16,083 bases of DNA from Verrucomicrobiota bacterium (GTDB lineage: Bacteria; Verrucomicrobiota; Verrucomicrobiia; Limisphaerales; JADLHS01): the NCBI GenBank assembly GCA_025360895.1, contig JANYBF010000591.1, forward strand, positions 1-16,083, written 5' to 3'. The notes under the pieces were generated by a model that was given only the letters and a program-made list of their open reading frames with translations, was not told where the DNA came from and ran no database searches. Made by a program: the position numbers and the translations under genes. Shown here one piece after another: positions 6,643 through 13,318 of this stretch; the first letter of the stretch is position 1; each line of letters begins with the position of its first letter.

Positions 6643-7776
6643 TTAGCCGGTGAAGCCCAACTCCCGGCGGCGGGGCCAAAGCTCGGTTGGCTGGAAAATT
6701 CCCACCGGGGTAATGATACCGGTAATCAGTTCCGCCGGGGTCACATCAAAGCCTGGATTCCGCGCGCCACTCGTCGGGTTTGCCACGCGCACATATACGC
6801 GTTTGCCTGACTTTAGACCGTGGACTTTAGACTTTGGGCTTGGAGTTACACCCCACGCGCCCAGTACTTCGTTTTCGTGCCGTTCTTCGATCGGAATATC
6901 CCGTCCACGTCGGAGGTTCCAATCAATCGTCGAAAGTGGAATGGCCACGTAGAACGGAATCTCGTGCCGTTTCGCCAGCACCGCCTTGGCGTAGGTGCCA
7001 ATCTTGTTGGCCACCTCACCCGTGCGACCGAGTGTGCGGTCGCTGCCGACAATGACGAGATCAATCTCGCCGCGTTGCATCAAATGACCGGCGGCGTTGT
7101 CCGCAATGATCTCGTGCGCAACCCCTTGTTGCGCGAGTTCCCAGGCCGTGAGCGTCGCACCCTGTGAACGCGGCCGGGTTTCATCGCAGAAGACGTGAAA
7201 TTTTTTCCCCGCGGCCTGCGCCGCATACATTGGCGCGGTGGCCGAACCAACGTCCACAAATGCCAGCCAGCCTGCGTTACAGTGCGTCAAAATCTTCATG
7301 CCATTGCGAATCAATTTCGCGCCGTGCCACCCGATCCTGGCGCAATGTTGGACATCCGCGTTGGCGAATTCCTCGGCCGCCGCGAGCGCGATTGCCTGTT
7401 GTTCCGCGACGGATTTACCCTGCGCCATGACGCGTCGGATTTCATTCATGGCGTTGACCGGATCCACTGCGGTGGGCCGGGCGGCCTTGAGGACGGTGTA
7501 AACGGTTTCAACATGGCTGGAAAACTTTCGGCGGTTGCTCCCGCGAAATGCCCGGGCGCCCTGCGCCAAACCGTAAGCCGCCGTCGCGCCAATCGCGCCC
7601 GCGCCGCGCACGGTCATGTTGTGGATGGCGGTGGCGGTTTCGCGAAAGGTTCGGGGGGCAACGATTTTAAATGTGTGCGGCAACAACCGTTGCTCAATGA
7701 GGCGGATGTGATTGCGCGGCGCGTCGAAGGTGACGGTGCGGTAGGGCCGGTTTTTGCCACGAACGGTTACGTTCAT
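6643..7776 (-). CDS. mtnA: S-methyl-5-thioribose-1-phosphate isomerase
   Basis: A 377-residue enzyme of the methionine salvage pathway that converts methylthioribose-1-phosphate to methylthioribulose-1-phosphate in the cytoplasm. Family landmarks are present in order: VRGAGAIGATAAYG (56-69), ILTHCNAGW with catalytic Cys166, CDETRPRSQGATLTAWEL (197-213), VIVGSDRTLG with catalytic Asp246 (the usual GAD is GSD here), NKIGTY (258-262), and NPGFDVTPAELITGIITP (340-357). Just before that last block the chain is longer than usual, by roughly 20-25 residues (about 313-338). Its first part, SPKSKVHGLKSG, is encoded by a 14-bp tandem repeat. The extra loop lies away from both catalytic residues in sequence. 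No other methionine-salvage gene is visible. The gene follows a TPR gene by 43 bp and precedes the protease-like lipoprotein by 16 bp. Confidence 0.96.
   Translation of the reverse strand: MNVTVRGKNRPYRTVTFDAPRNHIRLIEQRLLPHTFKIVAPRTFRETATAIHNMTVRGAGAIGATAAYGLAQGARAFRGSNRRKFSSHVETVYTVLKAARPTAVDPVNAMNEIRRVMAQGKSVAEQQAIALAAAEEFANADVQHCARIGWHGAKLIRNGMKILTHCNAGWLAFVDVGSATAPMYAAQAAGKKFHVFCDETRPRSQGATLTAWELAQQGVAHEIIADNAAGHLMQRGEIDLVIVGSDRTLGRTGEVANKIGTYAKAVLAKRHEIPFYVAIPLSTIDWNLRRGRDIPIEERHENEVLGAWGVTPSPKSKVHGLKSGKRVYVRVANPTSGARNPGFDVTPAELITGIITPVGIFQPTELWPRRRELGFTG
6809..6836. repeat. 14-bp tandem repeat inside mtnA
   Basis: Two adjoining 14-base units, 6809-6822 and 6823-6836, share the first ten bases exactly (GACTTTAGAC) and differ in the last four (CGTG, TTTG). 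On the coding strand this reads as an AAAGTC-type motif and encodes residues about 314-323 of MtnA, in frame. The family normally has no such residues there. Confidence 0.75.
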
Positions 7777-7819
7777 GGCGCAAGGCTAAAGCACCTGCCG
7801 GGGGAACACCAGCGCCGGT

Positions 7820-8239
7820 TCAAGTCAGCTTGGCCTTGAGCCGGCGAATGGTGGCGCGAATCTGCGCGTAGAGTGGGTGTTTGCGTAGCTTGCGGAGATC
7901 GGGGTCCCGGGCGAGCCAGGCAAAGTCGCGATAGCCGAGTTGGAACGCCTGTTCGAGCGCCTGCACCGCCAAATTGCACTGCCCGGTGAGCGAATAGCTG
8001 CACGCGAGGTTGTAGAAAACCAGTGGGTTGCCCGGTTCCAATTGCGCGAGCCGTTCGTCCACGCCCAAGCCTTCGGTGAACCGCCCGCGTTTGGTGTAGG
8101 TGTCGCCCAACAGTTGCAATGCTTCCACGTAACCGGGATCGCGGCGGACCACGCCCTCGATGAAATTGATCTGAACATCCAGTTCCCGCGTTTGTTGACG
8201 GGTGGAACGACTTTTTTGCGTACTACTTTTTGCCGGCAT
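7820..8239 (-). CDS. Small TPR-repeat protein
   Basis: A 139-residue cytoplasmic protein without a signal peptide. A basic, Ser/Thr/Gln-rich start (1-18) is followed by TPR-type helices. The clearest are GYVEALQLLGDTYTKRGRF (36-54), PLVFYNLACSYSLTGQ (72-87) with NLAVQALEQAFQLG, and a terminal block DPDLRKLRKHPLYAQI that matches the common last-repeat pattern of bacterial TPR proteins (DPDL.PLR.DPRF). TPR proteins of this kind are protein-protein adaptors; no partner can be named. It is the first gene of the minus-strand cluster TPR-mtnA-lipoprotein, with 43 bp to mtnA. Its upstream spacer (8240-8481) is shared with divergent trpF. No clear Shine-Dalgarno precedes the ATG. Confidence 0.85.
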   Translation of the reverse strand: MPAKSSTQKSRSTRQQTRELDVQINFIEGVVRRDPGYVEALQLLGDTYTKRGRFTEGLGVDERLAQLEPGNPLVFYNLACSYSLTGQCNLAVQALEQAFQLGYRDFAWLARDPDLRKLRKHPLYAQIRATIRRLKAKLT

Positions 8240-8481
8240 ACGTCGGGGAGAAGTCTTTCCAAATCACCAACCCAAGTCAAACAGGCTCTTGCGCGTGATC
8301 GTCGGCTTACACTTGATCTAATCTGGCAATCTCGTCGCTGGGATTCGGAGCAAGCGATTTAAGATGCAGAACAACAACTTTTGGGTGCCGGCGACCGGCA
8401 GTTCCATCGCCAGAGTCTGGAACGGATTGAAACGACGCTTTCCGTTCATCTGATTCCCGCTTACGCTGGGCCGGCAATTGC
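8240..8481. promoter_or_regulatory. Divergent intergenic region between TPR gene and trpF
   Basis: This 242-bp spacer must contain the start signals for both the minus-strand TPR-mtnA cluster and plus-strand trpF-folA. I see no confident -35/-10 pair. A 6-bp inverted repeat TGCCGG/CCGGCA with a 3-nt loop lies at 8386-8400. I find no leader peptide rich in Trp codons, so classical attenuation of trpF is not supported. Confidence 0.35.
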
Positions 8482-9114
8482 ATGAGCGTGAATGTGAAAA
8501 TTTGTGGTGTGACCAGCGTGAGCGATGGCCTCGGCGCGGTGGCGGCGGGCGCGGACATGATCGGGCTGATGTTTTACGAACGCAGCCCCCGCTATATTCC
8601 ATTGGCAACCGCCAAGGAGATTGCCCGCGCCTTGCCGCCGCACGTCGTGAAAGTCGGCGTATTTGTTGATCCCCCGGCGGCGGCGGTGCAGCGCGCCATC
8701 GCCGAGTGCGGCGTGAGCCTGTTGCAATTTCACGGTGCCGAGCCGCCGGATTTTTGCACCCAGTTCGGCCTGATGAGTCTGAAGGCGTTTCGCATTCGCG
8801 ATGCGGCTTCGCTCGCCGTGCTGCCGGATTATCAGACGGACGCCTGGTTGCTGGACGCTTTTTCGCCTGGCGCGCTTGGCGGGACAGGCGAGAAGTTCAA
8901 TTGGGAGCTTGCCTTGGAAGCGAAAAAACTGGGGCGTCCGATTTTTCTCGCCGGCGGGTTGACGCCCGAAAACGTGGCTGAAGCCGTGCGCCGGGTTCAA
9001 CCGTTTGCCGTGGACGTTTCGAGTGGCGTGGAATCGGCCCCCGGGAAAAAAGATCTCGCGAAGGTGCGCGCCGTCATCGCCGCCGCTAAAAGCGTCGCCG
9101 CCCCCGAATCGTGA
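8482..9114 (+). CDS. trpF: Phosphoribosylanthranilate isomerase
   Basis: A 210-residue TIM-barrel enzyme of tryptophan biosynthesis that isomerises N-(5'-phosphoribosyl)anthranilate to CdRP in the cytoplasm. The start MSVNVKICGVTS carries the catalytic Cys8 in the KICG motif. GADMIGLMFYERSPRYI (23-39) is the family's second block (usually GF.F...SPRYV). VKVGVFVDPP, LLQFHGAEPP (80-89) and WLLDAFSPGALGGTG (122-136), with catalytic Asp125 and the phosphate-side GGTG, follow in order. FLAGGLTPENV and AVDVSSGVESAPGKKD (176-191) form the C-terminal phosphate-binding part. Length and order are those of a normal monofunctional TrpF. Other trp genes are absent from the window. Its stop overlaps the folA GTG start by four bases, so the two are cotranscribed. 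Confidence 0.97.
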   Translation: MSVNVKICGVTSVSDGLGAVAAGADMIGLMFYERSPRYIPLATAKEIARALPPHVVKVGVFVDPPAAAVQRAIAECGVSLLQFHGAEPPDFCTQFGLMSLKAFRIRDAASLAVLPDYQTDAWLLDAFSPGALGGTGEKFNWELALEAKKLGRPIFLAGGLTPENVAEAVRRVQPFAVDVSSGVESAPGKKDLAKVRAVIAAAKSVAAPES

Positions 9115-9578
9115 AGCCTTTCAAAGCCATTGCCGCCATGTCGCGCAATCGCGTGATTGGCGTCGGAAATAAAATCCCCTGGTATTTACCGGAGGATTTT
9201 CAATGGTTCAAGCAGACGACCACCGGCCATGTGCTTGTGATGGGACGGAAAACCTTTGAGTCCATCGGCCGGCCTTTGCCGAATCGCACGACGGTAGTGC
9301 TGAGCCGCACGGACTTTTGCCATCCGGACGTGAAGACGATTCGATCCTTGGAAGAATTGCCACTGCTGGTTGGCGACCGGCAGGCGTTTGTCTGTGGTGG
9401 AGCGCAAATTTACGAGCAGTTGTTGCCGCAGTGCGCCGAGTTGTTGCTCACGGTTGTCCAACGCGAAGTTGTGGGCGACGCTTTTTTTCCACAGTTTGAG
9501 GACCAGTTCGAACTAGCGGAGGAAATCCGCGATACGCCGGAGTTTAAAATCCTGCGGTATCAGCGCCGCACGGGCTGA
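9111..9578 (+). CDS. folA: Dihydrofolate reductase
   Basis: A 155-residue cytoplasmic enzyme that reduces dihydrofolate to tetrahydrofolate with NADPH. The N-terminal block FKAIAAMSRNRVIGVGNKIPW is followed by LPEDFQWFK, with the active-site acid Glu28. VLVMGRKTFESIGRPLPNR (41-59) is the NADPH-binding signature, and FVCGGAQIYEQLLP (93-106) the second nucleotide-binding block. The C-terminal FFPQFEDQFEL matches the family. The start is a GTG inside the trpF stop (GTGA), which gives the standard N-terminus; no ATG start is available there. The 3' end overlaps the end of the convergent minus-strand gene by 19 bases, leaving no room for a terminator between them. This is a chromosomal-type enzyme; nothing points to a transferred, resistance-type variant. 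Confidence 0.97.
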   Translation: MKPFKAIAAMSRNRVIGVGNKIPWYLPEDFQWFKQTTTGHVLVMGRKTFESIGRPLPNRTTVVLSRTDFCHPDVKTIRSLEELPLLVGDRQAFVCGGAQIYEQLLPQCAELLLTVVQREVVGDAFFPQFEDQFELAEEIRDTPEFKILRYQRRTG

Positions 9579-10369
9579 GGCTCCTTCTTTTTCGTTGGGG
9601 AAGCGGTCTGGGCAGGAGATTGGGCGGGAGTTGGGCTGGAATGCCCGCGCATGTATTTGACCACGGCGCCGGCCAGGAGCGCCGGCATGTCTGCGTATTC
9701 GGTGGAGCCGGCTGGCGGCTCAAAAATTTTCGTGTCGGCGCGCGTGAACTGCACTTGTCGAAAACGCAGCACCACCGTGTCATTTCCTTCCCGGGTAGCC
9801 ACGCAAACCGGGAAGTCCCGGAGATCGGTCGCGGTCCAGACGGTCGCTTCGTGTTTTTCCGCTTTATCATCGGTGATGACCACCCGTTGCTTCGCGCAGG
9901 GGTGACCTTCCATTTTCTCCTGCGCTAGTCGGGTGCGTTCAACGTTCGCTTTTTTGAGGAAGGCATCCGCTTCCGCCGGCGGCATGGCCAGCTTCAGGAC
10001 CGATTGCAATTTCGGAAACGCCACCCAGGTCGTGCGTTGTTCGGGACGGATCAGGCTGATGACGCGGTCCAGGCCCAGCGGTGCGAGCCGGGCGAGCGCG
10101 TCGGGTTGTTCGCGATTCCGCATTCGGGCCACATCCAACTCCACCCGGATATTGCTGTCGAGTCGGGTGAAAATCATTGGCATGCCGACGCGTTCCTTCT
10201 GGTCCAATCCGAGGATCTGGACTTCCACCTGAGCGGTGAAGGCCGTGTTCGTGCCGAACAGCCGGATGAGCGACGGGGTGATGCCGGGTGAGCCGGGCCC
10301 GTCGAATTGCGCGGCGCCTGAAACCACGCCGGCCAGGAGAAAAAGAATGATTGCCCCCCCCCGCTTCAT
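9560..10369 (-). CDS. Secreted protein with LolA-like character
   Basis: A 269-residue protein starting at the ATG at 10369, which overlaps the stop of the upstream yebC-type gene (ATGA); a start five codons earlier at 10384 is possible but less natural. Residues 1-20 (MKRGGAIILFLLAGVVSGAAQ) form a signal peptide. The mature part alternates beta-rich blocks: AFTAQVEVQILG, MPMIFTRLDSNIRVELDVAR, TTWVAFPKLQSVLKLAMP, then HPCAKQRVVITDD, ATVWTATDLRDFPVCVA and VVLRFRQVQFTRADTKIFEPP. This succession (a reported value, a surface-exposed phrase, then a final FEPPAG) resembles periplasmic LolA-fold or DUF4412-type proteins. I infer a similar fold without naming a function. The C-terminus is a Pro/Thr/Gln/Lys-rich disordered tail. 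Two Cys residues in the second half may form a disulfide. Confidence 0.7.
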   Translation of the reverse strand: MKRGGAIILFLLAGVVSGAAQFDGPGSPGITPSLIRLFGTNTAFTAQVEVQILGLDQKERVGMPMIFTRLDSNIRVELDVARMRNREQPDALARLAPLGLDRVISLIRPEQRTTWVAFPKLQSVLKLAMPPAEADAFLKKANVERTRLAQEKMEGHPCAKQRVVITDDKAEKHEATVWTATDLRDFPVCVATREGNDTVVLRFRQVQFTRADTKIFEPPAGSTEYADMPALLAGAVVKYMRGHSSPTPAQSPAQTASPTKKKEPQPVRR

Positions 10370-11097
10370 TTCATCGCCGCCCACACGCGGTGGACATCCT
10401 CATGGTCGTCGAGCGTCTGGAAAAATTCGCCCACCTCGGTTTTTTGCGCGTCGGTGAGTTCAGGAATTTGTTTCGGTACGTAGCCTAGTTCACTTGTCAC
10501 CACCGTCCAGCCGTTCGCGGCCAACCACTTGGCCACCGCATGCACGGCGGTGCGATCGCAGATGAAGCGCGCGCCCGCCGTGCCTTCGGGGATGTCGTCA
10601 TTTTGTTCGTGGGCGAGTGATTCAAATTCATTCGCGCCCGCTTCAATGGCGGCGGCTTCCCGGTCGGTGTTCGCGTCGGGATGATGCGCTTCCACGAGGC
10701 CGACATGGTCGAACAGGAACTTGTTGCTACCTGCCGTGCCCAACTGCCCTTTCTTGAACAGGACGCGGACTTCGGGGGCGGTCCGATTCACGTTGTCGGT
10801 ATAGACTTCAACGATGACGCCCACTTTGTGGGGCGCGTAACCTTCGAAAACGACGTGTTCCATGATGAGTTTCTCGTCGCCCGTGCCCGCGCCTTTCTTG
10901 ATGGCGCGTTCGATCACATCGCGCGGTACGCTGTCCTTTTTCGCCTTGTCCACGGCGGTGGCTAGGCGTGCGTTCATGGCGGGGTCCGCGCCGCCCATCT
11001 TGGCGGACACGGAAATTTCGCGAACCAGTTTGCCGGTCGTGCGGCCCTTTTTCAGTCCGGCGACCAGCCGTTTTGCATGCAACCATTGTCGTCCCAT
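10366..11097 (-). CDS. YebC/PmpR-family protein (TACO1 family)
   Basis: A 243-residue member of the YebC/TACO1 family (older name DUF28), cytoplasmic proteins described as DNA-binding regulators and, more recently, as ribosome-associated factors that help translation of difficult peptides. Landmarks include KLVREISVSAKMGGADPAMNARL (23-45; full blocks GGADPAMNARL), AVDKAKKDSVPRDVIERAIKKG, YAPHKVGVIVEVYTDNVNRT (88-107), KGQLGTAGSNKFLFD and a C-terminal FQTLDDHEDVHRVWAAMK with the family's LDD.EDVQ.V pattern. The first residues, MGRQWLHAKR, differ from the usual MAGHSKW.NIKH. The start is set by family length. It is the promoter-proximal gene of a two-gene unit with the secreted LolA-like protein. 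Confidence 0.95.
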   Translation of the reverse strand: MGRQWLHAKRLVAGLKKGRTTGKLVREISVSAKMGGADPAMNARLATAVDKAKKDSVPRDVIERAIKKGAGTGDEKLIMEHVVFEGYAPHKVGVIVEVYTDNVNRTAPEVRVLFKKGQLGTAGSNKFLFDHVGLVEAHHPDANTDREAAAIEAGANEFESLAHEQNDDIPEGTAGARFICDRTAVHAVAKWLAANGWTVVTSELGYVPKQIPELTDAQKTEVGEFFQTLDDHEDVHRVWAAMK

Positions 11098-11272
11098 GGG
11101 CCAAGACTAACGGGGGCGCCGGGCGGGGACAAGTCGCGGTTGAAGGCAGGGCCGGGCACACGTTGCCATATTGCTCCTTATCGCCGCAGGTTAATGGGTT
11201 CAAGTTGCATCGTTCCTGAGCGAAACCTCCAACCGGCCCGAAACGACGCTGCGTCCGGGCACGAATAAGGGA
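11098..11272. promoter_or_regulatory. Divergent spacer upstream of yebC-type gene
   Basis: Spacer between the minus-strand YebC-family gene and the plus-strand promoter at 11273. It must hold the minus-strand promoter, but I see no clear -35/-10 pair or other site in it. Confidence 0.3.
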
Positions 11273-11300
11273 TTGACACCCATGGTCGGAAAACTATCTT
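11273..11300 (+). promoter_or_regulatory. Sigma70-like promoter
   Basis: A perfect -35 box TTGACA (11273-11278) is separated by 16 bp from TATCTT (11295-11300, four of six bases of TATAAT). Transcription would begin near 11307, only about ten bases before the ATG at 11317, so the message would be nearly leaderless. The leader bases (AAAAATAAATCTT) contain no Shine-Dalgarno. Confidence 0.6.
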
Positions 11301-11316
11301 GGCAAAAATAAATCTT

Positions 11317-11745
11317 ATGGCTGAGAACATCCCAAACATTCCCACGGGCGCCATGCCGCCGAAGAAGGAAACCGGCAAGGTCCAACCGAAGAAGGAAACC
11401 GTGCGCATCAATCTGCCGCCAAAGCCTTCGGCCGCGCCCACGATCAAATTACCCACACTCCCCCCCGGCGGGCCGACCGGTGCCACCGCCGCGCCCCTCG
11501 CCGCGCCAGCGGTCACGGCTGCGTCGTCCGCCCCGCCCGCCCCGCGTCCTTCCGCCGCGCCCGCTGCCCAACGGCTGGCCCCGGCGACGACTGCTCAGAA
11601 AACCGGCCCCGCCCCGGCCCCCGCCCGCGCTGCGGCTGCCGCGAGCGTCAGCGGCCTCGATAAAGCATTGGCCATTGCGGCCGCCATCATCGGCCTGCTC
11701 GCCGTGGGCAGCGTCGTTTATATCTGGCTGCTGCCGACCCCCTGA
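11317..11745 (+). CDS. Pro/Ala-rich tail-anchored membrane protein
   Basis: A 142-residue protein starting MAENIPNIPTG; the in-frame TTG at 11299 lies inside the -10 box and is rejected. Residues 15-32 hold two copies of a PKKET motif (PPKKETGKV, QPKKETVRI), followed by INLPPKPSAAPTIKLP. Residues about 45-110 are low-complexity Ala/Pro/Thr, probably disordered. Residues about 113-138 are a single hydrophobic helix (ALAIAAAIIGLLAVGSVVYIWLL) ending three residues from the stop, so this is a C-terminal tail anchor with the long N-terminal part in the cytoplasm. I associate the KKET-V-RI-LPPKP signature with verrucomicrobial hypothetical proteins, from memory only. Its neighbours are thioredoxin and a GspF-type protein. 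Function is unknown; the basic motif could be a binding peptide for a partner. Confidence 0.75.
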   Translation: MAENIPNIPTGAMPPKKETGKVQPKKETVRINLPPKPSAAPTIKLPTLPPGGPTGATAAPLAAPAVTAASSAPPAPRPSAAPAAQRLAPATTAQKTGPAPAPARAAAAASVSGLDKALAIAAAIIGLLAVGSVVYIWLLPTP

Positions 11746-11794
11746 GCCAGCGAAGCAAGTAATTTTCAATTGCGTTTCTTAAGGTATTTTTTTT

Positions 11795-12136
11795 ATGGCC
11801 TCCCCTGCAATCGTCACGTTGTCCGGTGAAAACTTCGACGCCGAAGTCCTCAAATCCGCCACCCCGGTACTGGTGGATTTTTGGGCCGAGTGGTGTGGTC
11901 CGTGCAAACAAATCGCTCCCGTGCTGAGCGAACTCGCCGATGAATACGCGGGCAAAGCCAAGGTCGCGAAGCTGAATATCGAAGAGGGCGCCAACCAGCA
12001 GCTCGCTGTCACCTATCGTGTGCAATCCATCCCCATGTTCCTCGTTTTCAAGGGAGGGCAAATTATTGCGCAGCAAGTCGGCATCGCCGGCGGCAAGCCC
12101 AAGTTGAAGTCGCTGCTCGACGGGGCAATCGCTTGA
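11795..12136 (+). CDS. trxA: Thioredoxin
   Basis: A 113-residue cytoplasmic thiol-disulfide oxidoreductase. The active site FWAEWCGPCKQIAP has Cys34 and Cys37, and the preceding VLVDFWA is typical of TrxA. AKLNIEEGANQQLAVTYRVQSIP carries the family's D/N-x-Asn-x-x-L-A core with the cis-proline Pro80. The residue after it is Met rather than the usual Thr. FLVFKGGQIIAQQVG and the C-terminal KLKSLLDGAIA are standard. There is no signal peptide, so it acts in the cytoplasm. An AAGG motif at 11781-11784 sits ten bases before the ATG, separated by a run of Ts. The gene follows the tail-anchored protein by 49 bp and is followed by a terminator-like hairpin. Confidence 0.97.
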   Translation: MASPAIVTLSGENFDAEVLKSATPVLVDFWAEWCGPCKQIAPVLSELADEYAGKAKVAKLNIEEGANQQLAVTYRVQSIPMFLVFKGGQIIAQQVGIAGGKPKLKSLLDGAIA

Positions 12137-12137
12137 T

Positions 12138-12158
12138 CGCTCGACGCGAGCGGGTTTT
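12138..12158 (+). terminator. Intrinsic terminator after trxA
   Basis: Directly after the trxA stop there is a perfect 6-bp GC-rich stem, CGCTCG/CGAGCG, with an ACG loop (12138-12152), followed by GG and four Ts (12155-12158). The T-run is short, so termination may be partial; the GspF-type gene starts 29 bases further on and could be reached by read-through. Confidence 0.45.
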
Positions 12159-12186
12159 GTGGTCGCCGGTCAGCGGGTTCGCTTAA

Positions 12187-13197
12187 ATGCCGCTTTCCGC
12201 CACGCTCATCACCCCTGGCCAATTCACCCGGCGGGCGGAACTCTACCACCAACTCAGTCAGCTCACGATGGCGGGCCTGCCCATCCTGCGCGCCTTGGAA
12301 CAACTCGCCAACAATCCCCCCGCCCCGGCCTTTCGCGAACCGCTCCGGCAGATCATTCAGGAAATTTCCGCCGGTTGTACTTTTACCGAATCCATTCAGC
12401 GCTCGGGCAACTGGATTGCCACTTTTGATCTCGCGCTGATCGAAGCGGGCGAGCGCAGCGGCCGGCTTGATGCCTGTTTTCGCGTGCTGGCGGATTATTA
12501 TACCGACCGCGCCCGCATGGCCCGTCAGGTGATCGGGGATCTGGCCTATCCCGCCTTCCTGTTGCACTTCGCGCTTTTTATTTTTGCGTTCATATCGTTT
12601 ATCACCACAGGTTCCTGGGTCCACTTTTTTGTGCAAACCTTCGGAGTATTGCTGCCCCTCTACGGTGTCGTGGCTGGGCTGATCTACGCCGCACAGGGGA
12701 AACATGGCGAACAGTGGCGGGCGTTCCTCGAGCGCCTCGTCCATCCGATTCCGCTCCTCGGCAGCGGTCGCCGCGACCTGGCCCTGGCCCGGCTTGCAAT
12801 GGCGCTTGAAGCGCTCATTAGTGCCGGTGTCTCGATCATTGACGCCTGGCAACTCGCGGCCACTGTGAGTGGTTCGCCCGCACTGCGTCGTACCGTCCAT
12901 GCGTGGCTGCCCGATGTGCGAGCGGGCCAGACCCCGGCGGAAGCGCTTCGCACCGCCGGCCAATTCCCCGACCTGTTTGTCAACCAATACGCCACCGGTG
13001 AGATCAGTGGCCAACTGGATTCCGTTTTGACCCGACTGCACCAGTATTACCAGGAGGAAGGAACGCGCAAATTTCACGCCGTCGCGCAGTGGACGCCGCG
13101 CCTGATTTATCTGATCGTCGCGTTGTTCATCGCCTGGCGCGTCATCAGTTTCTACTCCGGGTACTTCAAGCAGGTACAGGACGCGGGTGGATTTTGA
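12187..13197 (+). CDS. GspF/PilC-type inner-membrane platform protein
   Basis: A 336-residue member of the type II secretion F family. Two T2SF repeats are clear: residues 13-140 (RRAELYHQLSQLTMAGLPIL, LIEAGERSGRLD at 84-95, then a membrane helix about 121-140) and residues 195-325 (LARLAMALEALISAGVSIIDA, YATGEISGQLDSVL at 268-281, then a membrane helix about 304-323). A further hydrophobic segment lies at 149-169. The duplicated E-x-G-x-L-x motif is the family hallmark. It lacks the roughly 60-70-residue N-terminal extension of many PilC/GspF proteins. Such proteins form the inner-membrane platform of type II secretion or type IV pilus machines. No GspE, GspD or pseudopilin gene lies nearby, so it may be an orphan component. 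Start by family alignment; no Shine-Dalgarno is visible. Confidence 0.9.
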   Translation: MPLSATLITPGQFTRRAELYHQLSQLTMAGLPILRALEQLANNPPAPAFREPLRQIIQEISAGCTFTESIQRSGNWIATFDLALIEAGERSGRLDACFRVLADYYTDRARMARQVIGDLAYPAFLLHFALFIFAFISFITTGSWVHFFVQTFGVLLPLYGVVAGLIYAAQGKHGEQWRAFLERLVHPIPLLGSGRRDLALARLAMALEALISAGVSIIDAWQLAATVSGSPALRRTVHAWLPDVRAGQTPAEALRTAGQFPDLFVNQYATGEISGQLDSVLTRLHQYYQEEGTRKFHAVAQWTPRLIYLIVALFIAWRVISFYSGYFKQVQDAGGF

Positions 13198-13267
13198 ATT
13201 GTTTGCCGGGAATCTTATATGGACGAAATATCGTGCCGGGAGTGGGCTGCGCCTCGGCCGTTATTAG

Positions 13268-13285
13268 CTGCCGGCTTGACGGCAG
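13268..13285. other. Inverted repeat upstream of the PQQ fusion gene
   Basis: CTGCCG and CGGCAG (13268-13273, 13280-13285) surround a 6-nt loop, 33 bases before the ATG of the large fusion gene. It could be an operator or an mRNA hairpin, or the remnant of a terminator for the GspF gene; there is no T-run. No clear promoter is seen in the 121-bp spacer. Confidence 0.3.
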
Positions 13286-13318
13286 GGAAACCGCTGTCTA
13301 TTCGTTTGCCGTAACCTG

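Noticed and set aside
7195..7839. 214-codon plus-strand frame opposite mtnA
   Set aside because: Antisense to a clear enzyme gene; no recognisable domain.
8240..8481. Trp attenuator or T-box ahead of trpF
   Set aside because: No short leader frame with consecutive Trp codons, no T-box consensus and no terminator/antiterminator pair could be seen.
12013..13077. 354-codon minus-strand frame opposite the GspF-type gene
   Set aside because: Antisense to a gene with two diagnostic T2SF repeats and overlapping the trxA end; translation shows no family features.
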